From: a bacterium
Lineage (GTDB): Bacteria; Cyanobacteriota; Vampirovibrionia; Obscuribacterales; JAKAZS01
Assembly: GCA_021815785.1 (NCBI GenBank)
Contig: JAKAZS010000032.1
Span: 1 to 32,740, forward strand
Reading direction: 5' to 3'
Length of the DNA: 32,740 bases
Below are positions 16,153-24,716 of the stretch, piece by piece. Each line of letters starts with the position of its first letter. Position 1 is the stretch's first letter. A model generated the notes under the pieces. That model saw only the letters and a program-made list of their open reading frames with translations. It made no database searches and was not told the origin of the DNA. A program made the position numbers and the translations under genes.

Positions 16153-18021
16153 TTAACTAGCAGTTTCAATAATTTTAATAAAGGCATCTTCCAGTGAAAA
16201 AGGAATAATGCGATTACTAAGAATCTTAACAGCTACATTATTTAACATGTTTTCAAAACTAGTATCATTAATATTATCCAGAAACAAATGAATAGTATTA
16301 CCAAAAATAGTAACTCTCCATGGCTCATAATGCATTTTTAATACATTTAAAGATTTTTGAGTATCACTGGTTGTAAGTTCAATTAATTGTTGCCCCTTTT
16401 TAATTTCACTAGGACTGCCTGTAGCTACTAATTCACCCGCCACCATAAAACCTAAGCGATTACAATTTTCGGCTTCCGGTAGAAAATGAGTAGTTACTAA
16501 TATGGCAGTACCCTGATTAGCTAATTGCCGAATATAGTCCCATAGTAACTGACGCATAAATGGATCAACACCACTAGTAGGTTCATCAAGAAATAAAATT
16601 TGCGGTTCATGTAAAATAGACGCAGCAAATGATAGTTTTTGCTTCCAGCCACCTGGTAATGATCCAGTCAGGGTATTTAATTCATCTTTAAGGTTAAAAA
16701 CAGTTACAACCCAGTCTAGTTTTTGCTGTTGAATTTTTGGTGGCACATTATAGACCCCTAAATAATATTTCAAATTTTCGATTACTTTTAAGTCTTCATA
16801 CATTACAAATTTTTGACTCATATAACCAATTTTTTGCTTTAATTCTAAATTTTTTAAATTATCCTGAATATTACCTAAATTAACATGACCCAAGCTTGGA
16901 TTAAGTAACCCGCAAAGCATTTTAATCGTTGTGGTTTTACCAGCCCCATTAGCACCTAAAAGCCCGTAAATTTCACCATAACGAATTTCTAAATTAACAT
17001 TTTTAACTGATTGAAAACTGCCAAAATTTTTACTAAGATTATAAGCAGCAATAGCTATTTGGTCTTTAAGCACAGGTGGATTAACAAAGGGATATTTAGC
17101 CTGAGTATTATTAACATATTCCTGTTTTAAGCTTAAGGTAAAAACATCATCTAAATTAATATCCATAATGGTAAAGTCAATATCAGCACTAGTGAATTCA
17201 GCTAACATAGCAGGTTTATGATGTTCAGGGGTAAGAATTTCCAGTTTATCACCATAAATAGTTGCATTACTTACATACGGATTGTTGACAAATTTATCAT
17301 GAATATTTTTAATTTGCTCATAATTACCACGAAATTCAAATTTAATTAAAGCAAGATCTGCTTTTAATTCATTAGGTGTACCGGTTTTATATATAGCTCC
17401 TTGATTAATAAAAGCAATTTTAGTACAGCGCTCAGCTTCATCCAAATAGGGTGTTGCAATGACAATAGTAATACCAGTATCGGCCAGATTAGCTAAAACA
17501 TCCCAGAAATCACGCCGCGAAATTGGATCAACCCCAGTAGTGGGTTCGTCCAGCAAAAGTAAATTGGGCTCACTAATAACCCCGCAACACAGAGCTAATT
17601 TTTGCCTCATCCCGCCTGACAGTTGACTGGCTAGACGATTAGAAAATTTAGTTAATTTCATCAAATCCAAATATTTAGCTTTTAATTCAATATATTTACT
17701 TGCTGGAATATTTTTTATCTTGGCGACATAATCAATATTTTCCGATATGGATAAATCACCATAAAGTGAAAATTGTTGCGTCAAATAACCCAACTGCAAT
17801 TTGGCTTGTTTAGGCTCTAAATTAAAAATCCTAACTTGGCCACAACTGGGCGGTAAAATGCCACCTAAAATATGAAAAGTTGTTGTTTTACCAGCTCCGT
17901 CTGGTCCAATTAAACCAAACAACTCACCTTGATTTACCGAAAAAGTTAAATTTTTAATAGCTTTAAAACTACCATAATTTTTACCAAGATTATTAACTTC
18001 AATAATAGGCTCATTTAACAT
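16153..18021 (-). CDS. ybhF: Double ABC ATPase (YbhF-like)
   Basis: Two complete nucleotide-binding domains in one 622-residue chain power the exporter. Domain 1 has Walker A GPDGAGKTT (residues about 39-47), signature QLSGGMRQKLAL and Walker B LLLLDEPTTGVDP. Domain 2, starting near residue 305, has GANGAGKTT, signature LPGGWKQKLSFA and ILFLDEPTSGVDP. The second signature has LPGGW in place of LSGGQ-like residues, a mild deviation. I chose ATG 18021 because AAGG lies 6 nt upstream, overlapping the adaptor stop. An in-frame TTG at 18027 is less likely. Unlike E. coli RbbA there is no fused membrane domain. The gene follows the adaptor almost without a gap. Confidence 0.92.
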   Translation of the reverse strand: MLNEPIIEVNNLGKNYGSFKAIKNLTFSVNQGELFGLIGPDGAGKTTTFHILGGILPPSCGQVRIFNLEPKQAKLQLGYLTQQFSLYGDLSISENIDYVAKIKNIPASKYIELKAKYLDLMKLTKFSNRLASQLSGGMRQKLALCCGVISEPNLLLLDEPTTGVDPISRRDFWDVLANLADTGITIVIATPYLDEAERCTKIAFINQGAIYKTGTPNELKADLALIKFEFRGNYEQIKNIHDKFVNNPYVSNATIYGDKLEILTPEHHKPAMLAEFTSADIDFTIMDINLDDVFTLSLKQEYVNNTQAKYPFVNPPVLKDQIAIAAYNLSKNFGSFQSVKNVNLEIRYGEIYGLLGANGAGKTTTIKMLCGLLNPSLGHVNLGNIQDNLKNLELKQKIGYMSQKFVMYEDLKVIENLKYYLGVYNVPPKIQQQKLDWVVTVFNLKDELNTLTGSLPGGWKQKLSFAASILHEPQILFLDEPTSGVDPFMRQLLWDYIRQLANQGTAILVTTHFLPEAENCNRLGFMVAGELVATGSPSEIKKGQQLIELTTSDTQKSLNVLKMHYEPWRVTIFGNTIHLFLDNINDTSFENMLNNVAVKILSNRIIPFSLEDAFIKIIETAS

Positions 18022-18029
18022 ATTCAACC

Positions 18030-19238
18030 TTAGTCTAAAATAATCTGAGCATCAGCAGGCATACCGGGTTTTGCAAAGCCAGATGGTTGATTAATCCCAA
18101 TTTTAATACCAAACACCTGTTTTACTCTGTCATTTTTAAAATAAATATTTTCAGGCGTGAATGAAGCAACTGGATCAATTTCAATAACTTTACCCATAAA
18201 TGGTTGCTGCGGATAAGAATCTAAAAATATTTTAGCTTTTTGACCAACACGAATTTTACCAATTTGACCCTCTGGTACATAACCTCTTAAATACACAATA
18301 TCTAAATTAATCAATGACAATAGATTCTGACCCGGCACTACTACAGCTCCAGGCTCTACATCGCGAGATGTAACAATACCATTAATTGGGCTTAAAAGCT
18401 TAAGGTAGGCTAAATTAGCTTCAATTTCTTCCTTATTAGCTATGGCATTTTTAACATTATCCTTAGCTTTGGCTAAATCATGACTAGCCTGCTGATATTC
18501 TTCCTGGAACAAGCCCAATTCACTACTTTGAATATTTGGATTATATGTTGTTGAGCCTGTTTGTTTCTCTTGCCCTAAAGCTGCGTGCAAATCTTTTTGA
18601 GCAGCTCTAATTGCATCTTCTTTAGCCAATACTAGTGCCTGTGTCGTCTCATATACCGTTGTCACTTGATCAGATTCGTCTTGGGTTACCACACCTTTAG
18701 CCACTAAATTGTCATAACGCTGTTTACGCACTCTAGCTAATTTTAATTCAGCCTGACTTTGGCCCATTTCAGCTTCAACCTGTTTAAGCCTGGCCCTGGC
18801 ACTTGATACCATATTTTTCGACTGGTAAATTCTACCTTGTGAATCTTGAGAAGCCTGTTTAATTTTAAACTGAGCTTCTTCAATTTGTTTTTGAATCATT
18901 TTAAGCTTGTACTTAGCTTCATTTACTTCTTCTATTCCAGCTTTAATTAACGCTTTTTTAGCCTGCAACTGTGCTTCAATATCACTATCGCTAATTTGAA
19001 CTAACAACATCTTGGGTTTTACAACATCACCTTCACGTGACGAAATATAATCAACCCGACCACCAATTTTAGCTCCAATATTAGTTTCATAACCTTCAAT
19101 CCGGCCACTGACGCTTAATACATTTTCAAGAATGTCGTGCTTAGACTGTTTAATTTTATAGTATAGACCCAAACCAATTACCAATATCAATGGTAAAACT
19201 AAAATTTTAAGAATATTTTTTTTTGGTACTGAATTCAT
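18030..19238 (-). CDS. ybhG: HlyD-family periplasmic adaptor (YbhG-like)
   Basis: A membrane-anchored adaptor that links an inner-membrane exporter to an outer-membrane exit. One N-terminal span (ILKILVLPLILVIGLGLYY, residues about 8-27) is followed by a lipoyl/barrel-sandwich half (VSGRIEGYETNIGAKIGGRVDYISSREGDVV), a long coiled coil (residues about 75-270, with Gln/Glu/Lys/Ala heptads), the second lipoyl half (LLSPINGIVTSRDVEPGAVVVPGQ) and a beta-barrel domain (GQKAKIFLDSYPQQPFMGKVIEIDP). It is 402 residues, a little longer than E. coli YbhG. First gene of the four-gene exporter operon. It starts 87 nt after the hydrogenase operon on the same strand, so read-through is possible. Confidence 0.9.
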   Translation of the reverse strand: MNSVPKKNILKILVLPLILVIGLGLYYKIKQSKHDILENVLSVSGRIEGYETNIGAKIGGRVDYISSREGDVVKPKMLLVQISDSDIEAQLQAKKALIKAGIEEVNEAKYKLKMIQKQIEEAQFKIKQASQDSQGRIYQSKNMVSSARARLKQVEAEMGQSQAELKLARVRKQRYDNLVAKGVVTQDESDQVTTVYETTQALVLAKEDAIRAAQKDLHAALGQEKQTGSTTYNPNIQSSELGLFQEEYQQASHDLAKAKDNVKNAIANKEEIEANLAYLKLLSPINGIVTSRDVEPGAVVVPGQNLLSLINLDIVYLRGYVPEGQIGKIRVGQKAKIFLDSYPQQPFMGKVIEIDPVASFTPENIYFKNDRVKQVFGIKIGINQPSGFAKPGMPADAQIILD

Positions 19239-19325
19239 AATTATTTGTTTATTACACTCAATTCAAAGTCATTTAACCAATCTTAACCCACCAATTTAAT
19301 CATTTACTTAACAATAATCATGAGC

Positions 19326-20645
19326 CTACAACCAGTTAACTTGTACCATATGAGTTGCACAAGTATTACAAGGGTCATAGGCTCGAACTAACGTTTCAAG
19401 ATTATTTACTATTTGCGTTTTACTTAAATTACTAATTGAATTTTCCACATTCTCCTTAATATCCATTTCAATACGATACGAATTTTGGGCTGATGGTGTA
19501 ATCATATCAGCATTAATCACCTGGCCTTGGTCATTTAACTCATACTGATGATACAAAGTACCTCGAGGGCATTCAATAGCGCCAACAGCTGATCCAGCCT
19601 TCACCTTAAAATCTTGTTTAATGGACTGATTAAATAAATCAGGCTGTTGTAAAAGATTTTCAACTAAATTTAAAGCCTTAAAAATAGCTTCAATAATTTC
19701 AATACTTTGGGCTAAATTATTATAAATTGAATTATGCTGGCCAGAAGCCATTGGGCTATTCTTATAGATATTAAGACTTTGTGAACCTAGCCGTTCATGA
19801 AAATGAAATAGCCGAGCTAAAGATCCAACCATAACAGGCTGCCCTTTAAACGTCGAACGTTTAGCATGGCTATAAATCACACTGGATTCTTGTAAATACT
19901 TATGATAATTTTCCACACTGTCATGATAACCACTACTCGTAATTATTTCATTACCAAAATAGCCATAACTATTATCATAAGGAATTAAAGCGGTATATAA
20001 AGGTTGTTGAACCGGCAAATTGGTTTTAAAATTTAATAATAAATTAGCTAAAGTAATCGAATCATCAATACCTTCTTCCAATTTTAATTTAATCAGCTGA
20101 AGATTACTTTGTGAAGTCATTTTGCCTAAACTGCCGACATGCAGATTAATGGGATGGAAAGGACGTCCACCAATTAACGTTTGAATTAACGTTCCCAGAT
20201 TACGTAAATTAGTCCAGATTTTAAAAATTTCAGGCTTGGTATTAGCATATTCAATCAAGTCCTTAACACCAAAAAAATCAGGCAAAGCCAGGGCGCAGAT
20301 ATGAGTTGCATTGGATTCAATAATCATACCCAAATGCATTAAATGTCTAATTTGAGTAAGTTCCTTACTGGCTTTTACATTAAATAAATTTTCTAAAGCA
20401 AAAATAGCAGCTAGGACATGACCAGTGGAACAAATAGCACAGACTCGCGAAGTTATATGGGGCAATTCATCAAATTGATGCCCAAGCACAATTTGTTCAA
20501 AATAACGAGTCCCTTCAAAAACATCTAGTTCAACCTTAGTTACCAAACCATCCTTAATACCAACCGCTACTGCGCAATGGCCTTCTACTCTGGTAATTTC
20601 GGGTATTTCAATTAAGATTTGCTCATTTTCATTTAAATCAGTCAT
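19326..20645 (-). CDS. hydA: NiFe hydrogenase large (alpha) subunit, group 3b-like
   Basis: It carries the NiFe(CN)2CO active site that splits or makes H2 in a cytoplasmic, NAD(P)-linked enzyme. The L1 motif RVCAICSTGH gives nickel ligands C69 and C72 with H76. The L2 motif DPCNTCATH gives C426 and C429. After H432 a seven-residue tail (MVQVNWL) is the peptide removed by the maturation protease once nickel is in place. RVEGH near residue 19 and the internal AIECPRGTLYHQYEL block also fit. I chose ATG 20645 (439 residues) because AGGA lies upstream and it avoids overlap with hydD. Longer frames begin inside hydD. Last gene of the hydrogenase operon. Confidence 0.94.
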   Translation of the reverse strand: MTDLNENEQILIEIPEITRVEGHCAVAVGIKDGLVTKVELDVFEGTRYFEQIVLGHQFDELPHITSRVCAICSTGHVLAAIFALENLFNVKASKELTQIRHLMHLGMIIESNATHICALALPDFFGVKDLIEYANTKPEIFKIWTNLRNLGTLIQTLIGGRPFHPINLHVGSLGKMTSQSNLQLIKLKLEEGIDDSITLANLLLNFKTNLPVQQPLYTALIPYDNSYGYFGNEIITSSGYHDSVENYHKYLQESSVIYSHAKRSTFKGQPVMVGSLARLFHFHERLGSQSLNIYKNSPMASGQHNSIYNNLAQSIEIIEAIFKALNLVENLLQQPDLFNQSIKQDFKVKAGSAVGAIECPRGTLYHQYELNDQGQVINADMITPSAQNSYRIEMDIKENVENSISNLSKTQIVNNLETLVRAYDPCNTCATHMVQVNWL

Positions 20646-20661
20646 AATATTTTTCCTGCAA

Positions 20662-21423
20662 CTAAACGATTTTAATATTTTGGCCAAAAGTATTTATACG
20701 GCTAAGAATTTCTTCTAAATCATAACCTTTTTTAGTTAAGATATTAGCCATAGCATCAACTCTAGCACCCTCACAAGGCCCCCAACAACCATAACATGGG
20801 CTAGCAAAACTTGGGCACAATGCGCCACAGCCAGCTGCAGTTATTGGTCCCAGGCAAGGTTCATTATTTTCAATTAAGATACAAGGATTTTCCTTTAATT
20901 TACATTCCAGGCAAACTGGTTTATGGGTTATATTAGGGAAATTATCCTTTAACAAACTTGCAATAGTACTTAATAATTGTGTAGCGTTAATGGGACAGCC
21001 ACTTAATTTAACATCAACTTTTACGTAAGCCTCTATTGGTTTAGACGGGAGGGCTTCAGTGTTTTGAAACGAACCATAAACCTTTTCATCCAAGGCTTTT
21101 ATATTAGCATTATTGCATTTTTGCACACAGCCATAAAGAGCGCAATTGCCAACAGCTACCAACCATCGGCAATTGGCTCTTAACTGAATTAGTTTTTCAA
21201 TATCATGTTTTTGACTTACACTACCTTCAACCAAGGCTATATCACAAAAGCCATTGTCATTACTGGACTGGGCAAATGGAAACCGTTTAACTACCATATA
21301 AGGCAAAAGCTTATCAACATTTTCTAAAATTACTAATAACTCTCCAGCGCAGCCCGTTAAACTTTCTACCGCAAGGGTTGGTAAAATTTTATGGTGGGAA
21401 AGATCAAAGTTTAAATCTAACAT
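20662..21423 (-). CDS. hydD: NiFe hydrogenase small (delta) subunit with an altered proximal-cluster motif
   Basis: The 253-residue electron-transfer subunit next to HydA carries FeS clusters. Recognisable blocks are LTGCAGE (residues 22-28), EGSVS, AVGNCALYGC (C94), LSGCPIN (C143), CLECKLKENPC (C171, C174, C181) and a C-terminal set C190, C199, C203, C210, C213 and C217 for medial and distal clusters. Group 3 small subunits usually have CxGC at the first block, for example LTSCYGC. Here the second Cys position is Glu28, so the proximal cluster may have a non-Cys ligand. AGAGG precedes the ATG. A diverged copy of this start region sits just upstream, over the hydG stop. Confidence 0.92.
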   Translation of the reverse strand: MLDLNFDLSHHKILPTLAVESLTGCAGELLVILENVDKLLPYMVVKRFPFAQSSNDNGFCDIALVEGSVSQKHDIEKLIQLRANCRWLVAVGNCALYGCVQKCNNANIKALDEKVYGSFQNTEALPSKPIEAYVKVDVKLSGCPINATQLLSTIASLLKDNFPNITHKPVCLECKLKENPCILIENNEPCLGPITAAGCGALCPSFASPCYGCWGPCEGARVDAMANILTKKGYDLEEILSRINTFGQNIKIV

Positions 21424-21512
21424 TTAATTACCTCTAATACCAGTTTAGCCACAAAACTTAAAATCAGGGAAATGGTCAAATTCAAATTTAACATTCGATA
21501 ACCTCTGGTACC
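21396..21512 (-). repeat. Diverged 46-bp duplication spanning the hydG/hydD junction
   Basis: Bases 21467-21512 and 21396-21441, read on the minus strand, align gap-free with 33 of 46 identical. Both contain AGAGGT then ATGTTA and would encode MLNLNL and MLDLNF. In the upstream copy the ATG overlaps the hydG stop (ATGTTAA). This looks like a duplicated hydD start, the upstream copy now decayed and the downstream one in use. Confidence 0.4.
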
Positions 21513-22318
21513 AATTTAAGTAGTGACATATTAAATACGGGTCCTTGTTTACACGTGAATAAACCGCCAATAACACAATGCCCACATTTGCCAATTCCAC
21601 ATTTCATATGGCGCTCAAGTGATAGCCACATTTGTTCTTCCTTAATCCCTTTAGTAAGCAGTTCTTTAATAGCATAACGATACATAATCGGTGGGCCACA
21701 CATCGCCACTTGAAAGCTAGCATCAAGGTTGGCTTCTTTAATTAAATCGGTAACCCTGCCAACTTGCATATTTATGGGCGGTAATGCCGGACCATCAATT
21801 TCTTCAGCAGCAAGATATAATTCAATATCATGGCGGCGTAATAATAGTTTAAACTCCTGGCGAAATAATAATTCCTGGCTATGGCGCATACCATAAATTA
21901 AGATAACTTTGCCAAAATGTTCGCGATTATTTAGAATATGTTGCCACAAGGACCTGATCGGTGCTGCTCCTAAGCCGCCAGCTACTAGACACAGATTACG
22001 CAGCGAAAATCCGTCAACAGGGAAACCAGTACCATAAGGACCTCTAAGACCAACCGTGTCTCCTTCTTTAAGTAGATACAAAGCATTAGTCACTCTGCCT
22101 ACTCGTCTGATTAACAAATCGATGGTATCATTAACCTTAGCCGAACATACTGATATAGGTGCTTCACCCACGCCAGGAACCCACAATTCAACAAATTGAC
22201 CTGGAGCAGAATTTTTAAGACTATCATCAGTAAAACTAAATTCAAACAAATAATTATCCACGGTCATTGGCACTATATTTCTTATTTTAGCTAGACTTGG
22301 CATTAAAGGAGATTTCAT
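21488..22318 (-). CDS. hydG: Hydrogenase gamma subunit, FAD/NAD(P)-binding reductase
   Basis: It passes electrons between the hydrogenase module and NAD(P). The 276-residue protein has a ferredoxin-reductase-type FAD barrel (PGQFVELWVPGVGEAPISVCS, residues 39-59, with EAPISVCS where RxYS-type motifs are common), a nucleotide-binding domain starting VAGGLGAAPIRSLW (residues 112-125) and MCGPPIMYR, and a C-terminal 2Fe-2S site with C240, C245, C248 and C256 (CGIGKCGHC...C). It begins 3 nt after the hydB stop. No strong ribosome-binding site is visible, so coupling to hydB is likely. Its stop overlaps a decayed copy of the hydD start. Confidence 0.93.
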   Translation of the reverse strand: MKSPLMPSLAKIRNIVPMTVDNYLFEFSFTDDSLKNSAPGQFVELWVPGVGEAPISVCSAKVNDTIDLLIRRVGRVTNALYLLKEGDTVGLRGPYGTGFPVDGFSLRNLCLVAGGLGAAPIRSLWQHILNNREHFGKVILIYGMRHSQELLFRQEFKLLLRRHDIELYLAAEEIDGPALPPINMQVGRVTDLIKEANLDASFQVAMCGPPIMYRYAIKELLTKGIKEEQMWLSLERHMKCGIGKCGHCVIGGLFTCKQGPVFNMSLLKLVPEVIEC

Positions 22319-22321
22319 AAT

Positions 22322-23347
22322 TTATTCAGTTTTATTTTGTAACGCTTTAACCAGTCCAACAATATCGTCAATTTCCACCGGACATGATACGGTACAACGA
22401 CCACAGCCCACACAGGTTTTAAGTCCATGGGGATCATCAAAACCATGAAGTTTGTGGCGATACCAAAATTTCAATCTTTCCACCGGTGTAGCACGAAAAT
22501 TAAAATCACCCGCCACGCCACTAAACATGGTAAACTGACAACTATCCCATTGCCTATCCCTATGTCCGGATACTGAATCCAAATTAACTGTATCCAACAT
22601 GTCAAAGCAATAACAGGTAGGACAAACTGGGGTACAATTTCCACAGCTTAAACACTGATTGCCTAACTCTTCCCAGATAGGATTATCAATTTCTAAATTC
22701 ATTAACGACTTTAAATTGGATTCTTTAAAACCAATTTTAAAAGACTTTGACCTGATTTCCCAAAATTCTTTATACTCATTATTATTTTGGACTGACGGAA
22801 TTTGGAGAAAATCATTACAGCTATTCATAAACTCTTTACCCTTAACTGTAGCAATTTGTAAAAAATAAGCATCATTAATATCCGTAATAAATATATCATA
22901 GCTTACATTAGGTGAATCCGTGCCCATTGATTCACAAAAACAATATTCATCTGGCATACATGAGGTTCCAATTAAGAGCACCTTTTCTCGACGATCTTGA
23001 TAATGCGTATCACTAGGATAATCTAAAAATATTTTATCCATAATATTAAGACCAGCTAAATCACATGGATGCAATCCTAAAATGGAAAATTTTTGCCCAT
23101 CGGGCTTAACTTCTTTAATTTCATTTTCAGTATAAGTTAAAATAGTTTCATTTTCTTTAAAAAAGAATTTTTTTGGCGGGAGTATCGTTCTTAAAGCTTG
23201 CCAGGCAACGTTTTGAGGTTCGGATACCGCTTTGAACGAATAGGATTTTGGACTCACTTGAACTGGAGCATAAACTGTCCCATAGTCTTGTAATTTTTGC
23301 CAAAACTTAAGAAAATTATCTTTTAGTAAAATTTTAAAAATTTCCAT
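22322..23347 (-). CDS. hydB: Hydrogenase beta subunit, 4Fe-4S protein
   Basis: A 341-residue FeS subunit of the group 3b (sulfhydrogenase-type) complex that relays electrons next to HydG. The N-terminal domain includes FSILGLHPCDLAGLNIMD and the Cys-rich TSCMPDEYCFCESMGTD. Two ferredoxin-like clusters follow: C232, C235, C238, C242 (QCLSCGNCTPVC, followed by PTCYC) and C312, C315, C318, C322 (TCVGCGRCTVSCPVEI). This HdrA/AsrA-like layout is typical of the family. A 114-nt gap separates it from hypC and holds a perfect TATAAT on this strand, so structural genes may have their own promoter. Confidence 0.92.
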   Translation of the reverse strand: MEIFKILLKDNFLKFWQKLQDYGTVYAPVQVSPKSYSFKAVSEPQNVAWQALRTILPPKKFFFKENETILTYTENEIKEVKPDGQKFSILGLHPCDLAGLNIMDKIFLDYPSDTHYQDRREKVLLIGTSCMPDEYCFCESMGTDSPNVSYDIFITDINDAYFLQIATVKGKEFMNSCNDFLQIPSVQNNNEYKEFWEIRSKSFKIGFKESNLKSLMNLEIDNPIWEELGNQCLSCGNCTPVCPTCYCFDMLDTVNLDSVSGHRDRQWDSCQFTMFSGVAGDFNFRATPVERLKFWYRHKLHGFDDPHGLKTCVGCGRCTVSCPVEIDDIVGLVKALQNKTE

Positions 23348-23417
23348 TACGTCTATTTCAATTAATTGCTACCTCTTATTTAAGCATAATTTAGATTAAT
23401 GAGCTTCATCCTAAAGC

Positions 23418-23445
23418 ATTATAATTCATATTAACACTTAATTAA
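23418..23445 (-). promoter_or_regulatory. Candidate internal promoter for the hydB-hydA genes
   Basis: On the minus strand a perfect -10 TATAAT (23423-23418) lies 16 nt after TTAATT (23445-23440), a weak -35. It sits in the 114-nt gap between hypC and hydB, the largest gap inside the hydrogenase gene set. Confidence 0.35.
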
Positions 23446-23461
23446 CTTTTCAACTTAAAAA

Positions 23462-23686
23462 TTAGCTATCCCGAATGCCTGCAGAATTCTGATTGATTAA
23501 TTGCAAAATAGACATGGCCTCATCTTTAGTCAAAACCTTAATAATTATTCCCCCATGCACTAATACATAATCACCCGGATTAGGCATTGGTTCAACGGCT
23601 AAAACTTGATATTCAATATTTTTATATATAACGCTAACCTGGTTATGTTTAATACTCAAAACCTCTAAAGGAATAGCAAAACACAT
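23462..23686 (-). CDS. hypC: Hydrogenase maturation chaperone HypC
   Basis: A small chaperone that carries the Fe(CN)2CO unit with HypD and delivers it to the HydA precursor. It has 74 residues, starts with the invariant MC (Met-Cys2), and shows MCFAIPLEVLSI, AVEPMPNPGDYVLVHGGIIIKVL and a helical tail. GGAG sits 6-7 nt before the ATG. It follows hypB by 12 nt. hypD, its normal partner, is not in this window. Confidence 0.93.
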   Translation of the reverse strand: MCFAIPLEVLSIKHNQVSVIYKNIEYQVLAVEPMPNPGDYVLVHGGIIIKVLTKDEAMSILQLINQNSAGIRDS

Positions 23687-23698
23687 TTTATCTCCAAT

Positions 23699-24352
23699 TC
23701 AAACATACATTTCCTGATACTTTTTACTTAAGGTTTGACTTAATTCATTTATACCTGATTGAATGACACTTGACACGTTAAAGATTTGGGCATCAGGATT
23801 TAAGGTTTTAATATTCTGCCAAGCTAAATTTAAATCAAAATTTACATATGGCAGTAAATCTAATTTAGTAATTATGACTAAATTAGCCTTATGGAAAGAT
23901 ACTGGATATTTTAAAGGTTTATTATCACCATCGGTAACAGAAAAGACGATGACTTGCAAATGCTCACCTAAAAAAAATTCAGTTGGACAAATTAAATTAC
24001 CGACATTTTCAATAAAAATTATTTGGGCATTGCGAAACTGTATATTTTTTCGAAAGACTTTAGCAACTTGCCGGGCATTTAAATGACAAGAATTTACGGT
24101 ATTTATTTGTTCAACCGGTACATTTAAAGTTTTAATTATTTGCGTATCAAAGTCTTGAGCCATATCAGCCTCGATAACCGCAGTCTGAAGCCCAATATTT
24201 TTGATAAGACTAGTTATTAAGGTAGTTTTACCAGATCCAGGTCCGCCAATTATATTAAGCACCAAATTATGATTGTCATTATATATTTTACGTAAATTAT
24301 TGCCCAGACGGTCATTAGCATTTAAGATAAGCTTATTAGAATTTTCGGGCAT
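23699..24352 (-). CDS. hypB: Hydrogenase nickel incorporation GTPase HypB
   Basis: A GTPase that works with HypA to insert nickel into the hydrogenase large subunit. The 217-residue protein has a P-loop IGGPGSGKTT (residues 35-44), metal-site residues C89, H90 and C122 (NSCHLNAR, with Asn where Asp is usual in CHLDA), the ENVGNLICP switch and TKLDLLPYV near 162. The N-terminal nickel-binding Cys motif and His-rich stretch seen in some HypB proteins are absent. The start overlaps the end of hypA closely (TAGAGGTAAAATG), with GAGG as ribosome-binding site. Confidence 0.93.
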   Translation of the reverse strand: MPENSNKLILNANDRLGNNLRKIYNDNHNLVLNIIGGPGSGKTTLITSLIKNIGLQTAVIEADMAQDFDTQIIKTLNVPVEQINTVNSCHLNARQVAKVFRKNIQFRNAQIIFIENVGNLICPTEFFLGEHLQVIVFSVTDGDNKPLKYPVSFHKANLVIITKLDLLPYVNFDLNLAWQNIKTLNPDAQIFNVSSVIQSGINELSQTLSKKYQEMYV

Positions 24353-24359
24353 TTTACCT

Positions 24360-24716
24360 CTAGTTTACGACATTACTAAATTTAGGGTTGGCAATATTAA
24401 ATTCCTCACCTTGAATAATTGCTTTAATACCACTATCACACTGGTTACATTTAAACGAATTAACAAAGTCGGGTTTGTATAAATGATTGTTTTTTAAACA
24501 GTAAGCCAAAGTCGTAATTATTTTATATTTAAAATCACATTGATTCAATAATGGATAATTATCTTTTAAATTATCAATAGCGAATTCTAAACATTCTTTA
24601 TCAATACTGCGAAATTCACCAATTTCAATATTAACACTAATTAATTGAGCTTGTTTAGTTTGAGCTATTTTCGTTAACTGCCTTAACAGATTATTGGCTA
24701 TAGTTATTTCGTGCAT
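24360..24716 (-). CDS. hypA: Hydrogenase nickel metallochaperone HypA with a degenerate zinc site
   Basis: It delivers nickel to the hydrogenase precursor. It starts with MHEITIANNLL; His2 is the nickel ligand and must be exposed, which fixes the start at 24716 even though it overlaps the protease gene by 26 nt. Total length 118 residues. HypA normally has two CxxC pairs binding structural zinc. Here the second is intact (FKCNQCDSG, C90 and C93) but the first reads C73-LK-N76, so one zinc ligand is missing or supplied by a neighbour such as H78. Confidence 0.9.
   Translation of the reverse strand: MHEITIANNLLRQLTKIAQTKQAQLISVNIEIGEFRSIDKECLEFAIDNLKDNYPLLNQCDFKYKIITTLAYCLKNNHLYKPDFVNSFKCNQCDSGIKAIIQGEEFNIANPKFSNVVN

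Noticed and set aside
20646..20687. HydA start inside hydD
   Set aside because: ATG 20645 has AGGA upstream and places the conserved N-terminus correctly; the longer frame adds a non-conserved leader overlapping hydD.
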